This document shows positions 63,424 to 64,000 of a DNA stretch of 64,000 nt, piece by piece. The number at the start of each line of letters is the position of its first letter. The first letter of the stretch is position 1. The stretch comes from Bdellovibrionota bacterium (GTDB lineage Bacteria > Bdellovibrionota > Bdellovibrionia > Bdellovibrionales > Bdellovibrionaceae). The stretch lies in NCBI GenBank assembly GCA_963170155.1, contig CAUJGP010000022.1:23231-87230 (forward strand), written 5' to 3'. A model generated the notes under the pieces. That model saw only the letters and a program-made list of their open reading frames with translations. It made no database searches and had not been told where the DNA came from. The position numbers and the translations under genes are program-made.

Positions 63424-63867
63424 TTAAAAATACTTCGGAAGATTAAGTTGCCCGAAATCAACCTCAAATCCCTTAGTCATATGAACCATGCAAGTGCTCG
63501 TGGGATATTTTTGCAGTTCCTTGGGTAATTGAACAAATCCAAATCTCAGATAAAAATCAGGATTAATATCCGAGTATAAATATATCAATTTTGCATTTTG
63601 CTGTTCCTGCAAATCCCGCAAAGTAGAAGAAATCAAGACAGACGGATGGCCGCTTTTTCTTTGTGTTGTCGCTGTGGCAATAGAACCAATTCCAAAAGCA
63701 TCATTACCAAACGAATGAATCAGCAAAGAGGAAATTAAAACTCCATTCTGTTCCAATACAAGCCATCGGCCTTGACGATATTTAACTGAAGTTCGGCAAA
63801 CTTCTAAATATTTTTCTAATATGTCACCATCAGACCAAACATCAAAACCCATTTCGTATATAGACAA
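63424..63867 (-). CDS. GNAT-family acetyltransferase, possibly with an early in-frame stop
   Basis: The open frame encodes 147 residues of a GNAT-like acetyltransferase (GIGSIATATTQRKSGHPSVL fits the acetyl-CoA loop region, then YLYSDINPDFYLRFGF). It starts from TTG at 63867. Family-like residues RDARFLTL continue in frame upstream to a TGA at 63889-63891. Three codons before that is an ATG at 63898-63900 with GAGGT upstream. The gene may therefore be a pseudogene, or have a sequence error, or really use a non-ATG start. The substrate is unknown. Confidence 0.6.
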   Translation of the reverse strand: MSIYEMGFDVWSDGDILEKYLEVCRTSVKYRQGRWLVLEQNGVLISSLLIHSFGNDAFGIGSIATATTQRKSGHPSVLISSTLRDLQEQQNAKLIYLYSDINPDFYLRFGFVQLPKELQKYPTSTCMVHMTKGFEVDFGQLNLPKYF

Positions 63868-64000
63868 TGTAAGAAAGCGAGCATCCCTTCAGGGGAACAT
63901 CCAAAAAATGGACCTCGTGCTTATGTAAATTTGTACCTAAGCCGTGTCAGACCCTTTCGGGAATGGATGTAAAATGGAAAGTTAAACCCATTTAATCCTA

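Overview
The window looks like a chromosomal segment of a Bdellovibrionota-type bacterium (Bdellovibrio or a close relative). This is inferred from style, not from a marker gene. The DNA is moderately AT-rich. Many exported proteins carry an unusual lipobox ending F-Q-N-C. There are many secreted repeat lipoproteins, and the housekeeping run queA-tgt-yajC-secD-secF keeps the order known from other Gram-negative bacteria. I found no tRNA, rRNA, CRISPR array, insertion sequence or phage gene.

Layout. 1-2.0 kb: the end of a zinc/manganese ABC importer operon (ATPase tail, permease, binding protein). 2.1-2.8 kb: a rhomboid protease. 3.2-7.8 kb: two flavin oxidases of the vanillyl-alcohol-oxidase type around a phytanoyl-CoA-dioxygenase-like enzyme, a small oxidative cluster of unknown product. 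8.1-11.2 kb: a large lipoprotein with a Calx-beta domain and 14 RCC1-like blades. 11.2-14.6 kb: lysS, a class I (DhnA/FbaB-type) fructose-bisphosphate aldolase, and an Nfu iron-sulfur scaffold. 14.6-23.7 kb: six exported-protein genes on the minus strand, three with CxxCH haem motifs and one with a twin-arginine signal, resembling the cytochrome/DUF1501 pairs known from Planctomycetes. 24-30.7 kb: a two-gene lipoprotein module present twice as a head-to-head inverted duplication. 30.7-39 kb: the minus-strand block queA, tgt, yajC, secD, secF, recJ, a basic protein and queC, which joins queuosine synthesis, protein export and DNA repair. 39.1-45.3 kb: an outer-membrane protein whose ribosome binding site lies inside a perfect 17-bp hairpin, then a TonB-like protein, a propeller lipoprotein and a TonB-dependent receptor. 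45.4-46.7 kb: a secreted M28 aminopeptidase. 46.7-53.7 kb: seven tightly packed genes for an aromatic amine or tryptophan breakdown route. 53.8-57.7 kb: a TPR/winged-helix protein, an HD-GYP protein and a fatty acid desaturase. 58-63.2 kb: a multicopper oxidase with an unusual C-terminal extension, a YtkA/FixH-like periplasmic protein and a GAF histidine kinase. The window ends with an acetyltransferase that may have an early stop codon.

The most promising novelty is the 46.7-53.7 kb cluster. It combines a tryptophan 2,3-dioxygenase with a two-subunit class III extradiol dioxygenase, an ALDH8-type aminomuconate-semialdehyde dehydrogenase, a RidA-family deaminase, an SDR lacking its YxxxK catalytic pair, and an asparaginase-II-fold protein that keeps its SxxK nucleophile but appears to have lost its metal-binding residues. 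The enzymes that usually connect tryptophan to an aminophenol substrate (formamidase, kynurenine monooxygenase, kynureninase) are absent from the window. Also notable are the haem-lipoprotein cluster, the inverted duplicated lipoprotein module, the ribosome-site hairpin, and the repeated use of F-Q-N-C lipoboxes and GGGGG ribosome binding sites in exported-protein genes.
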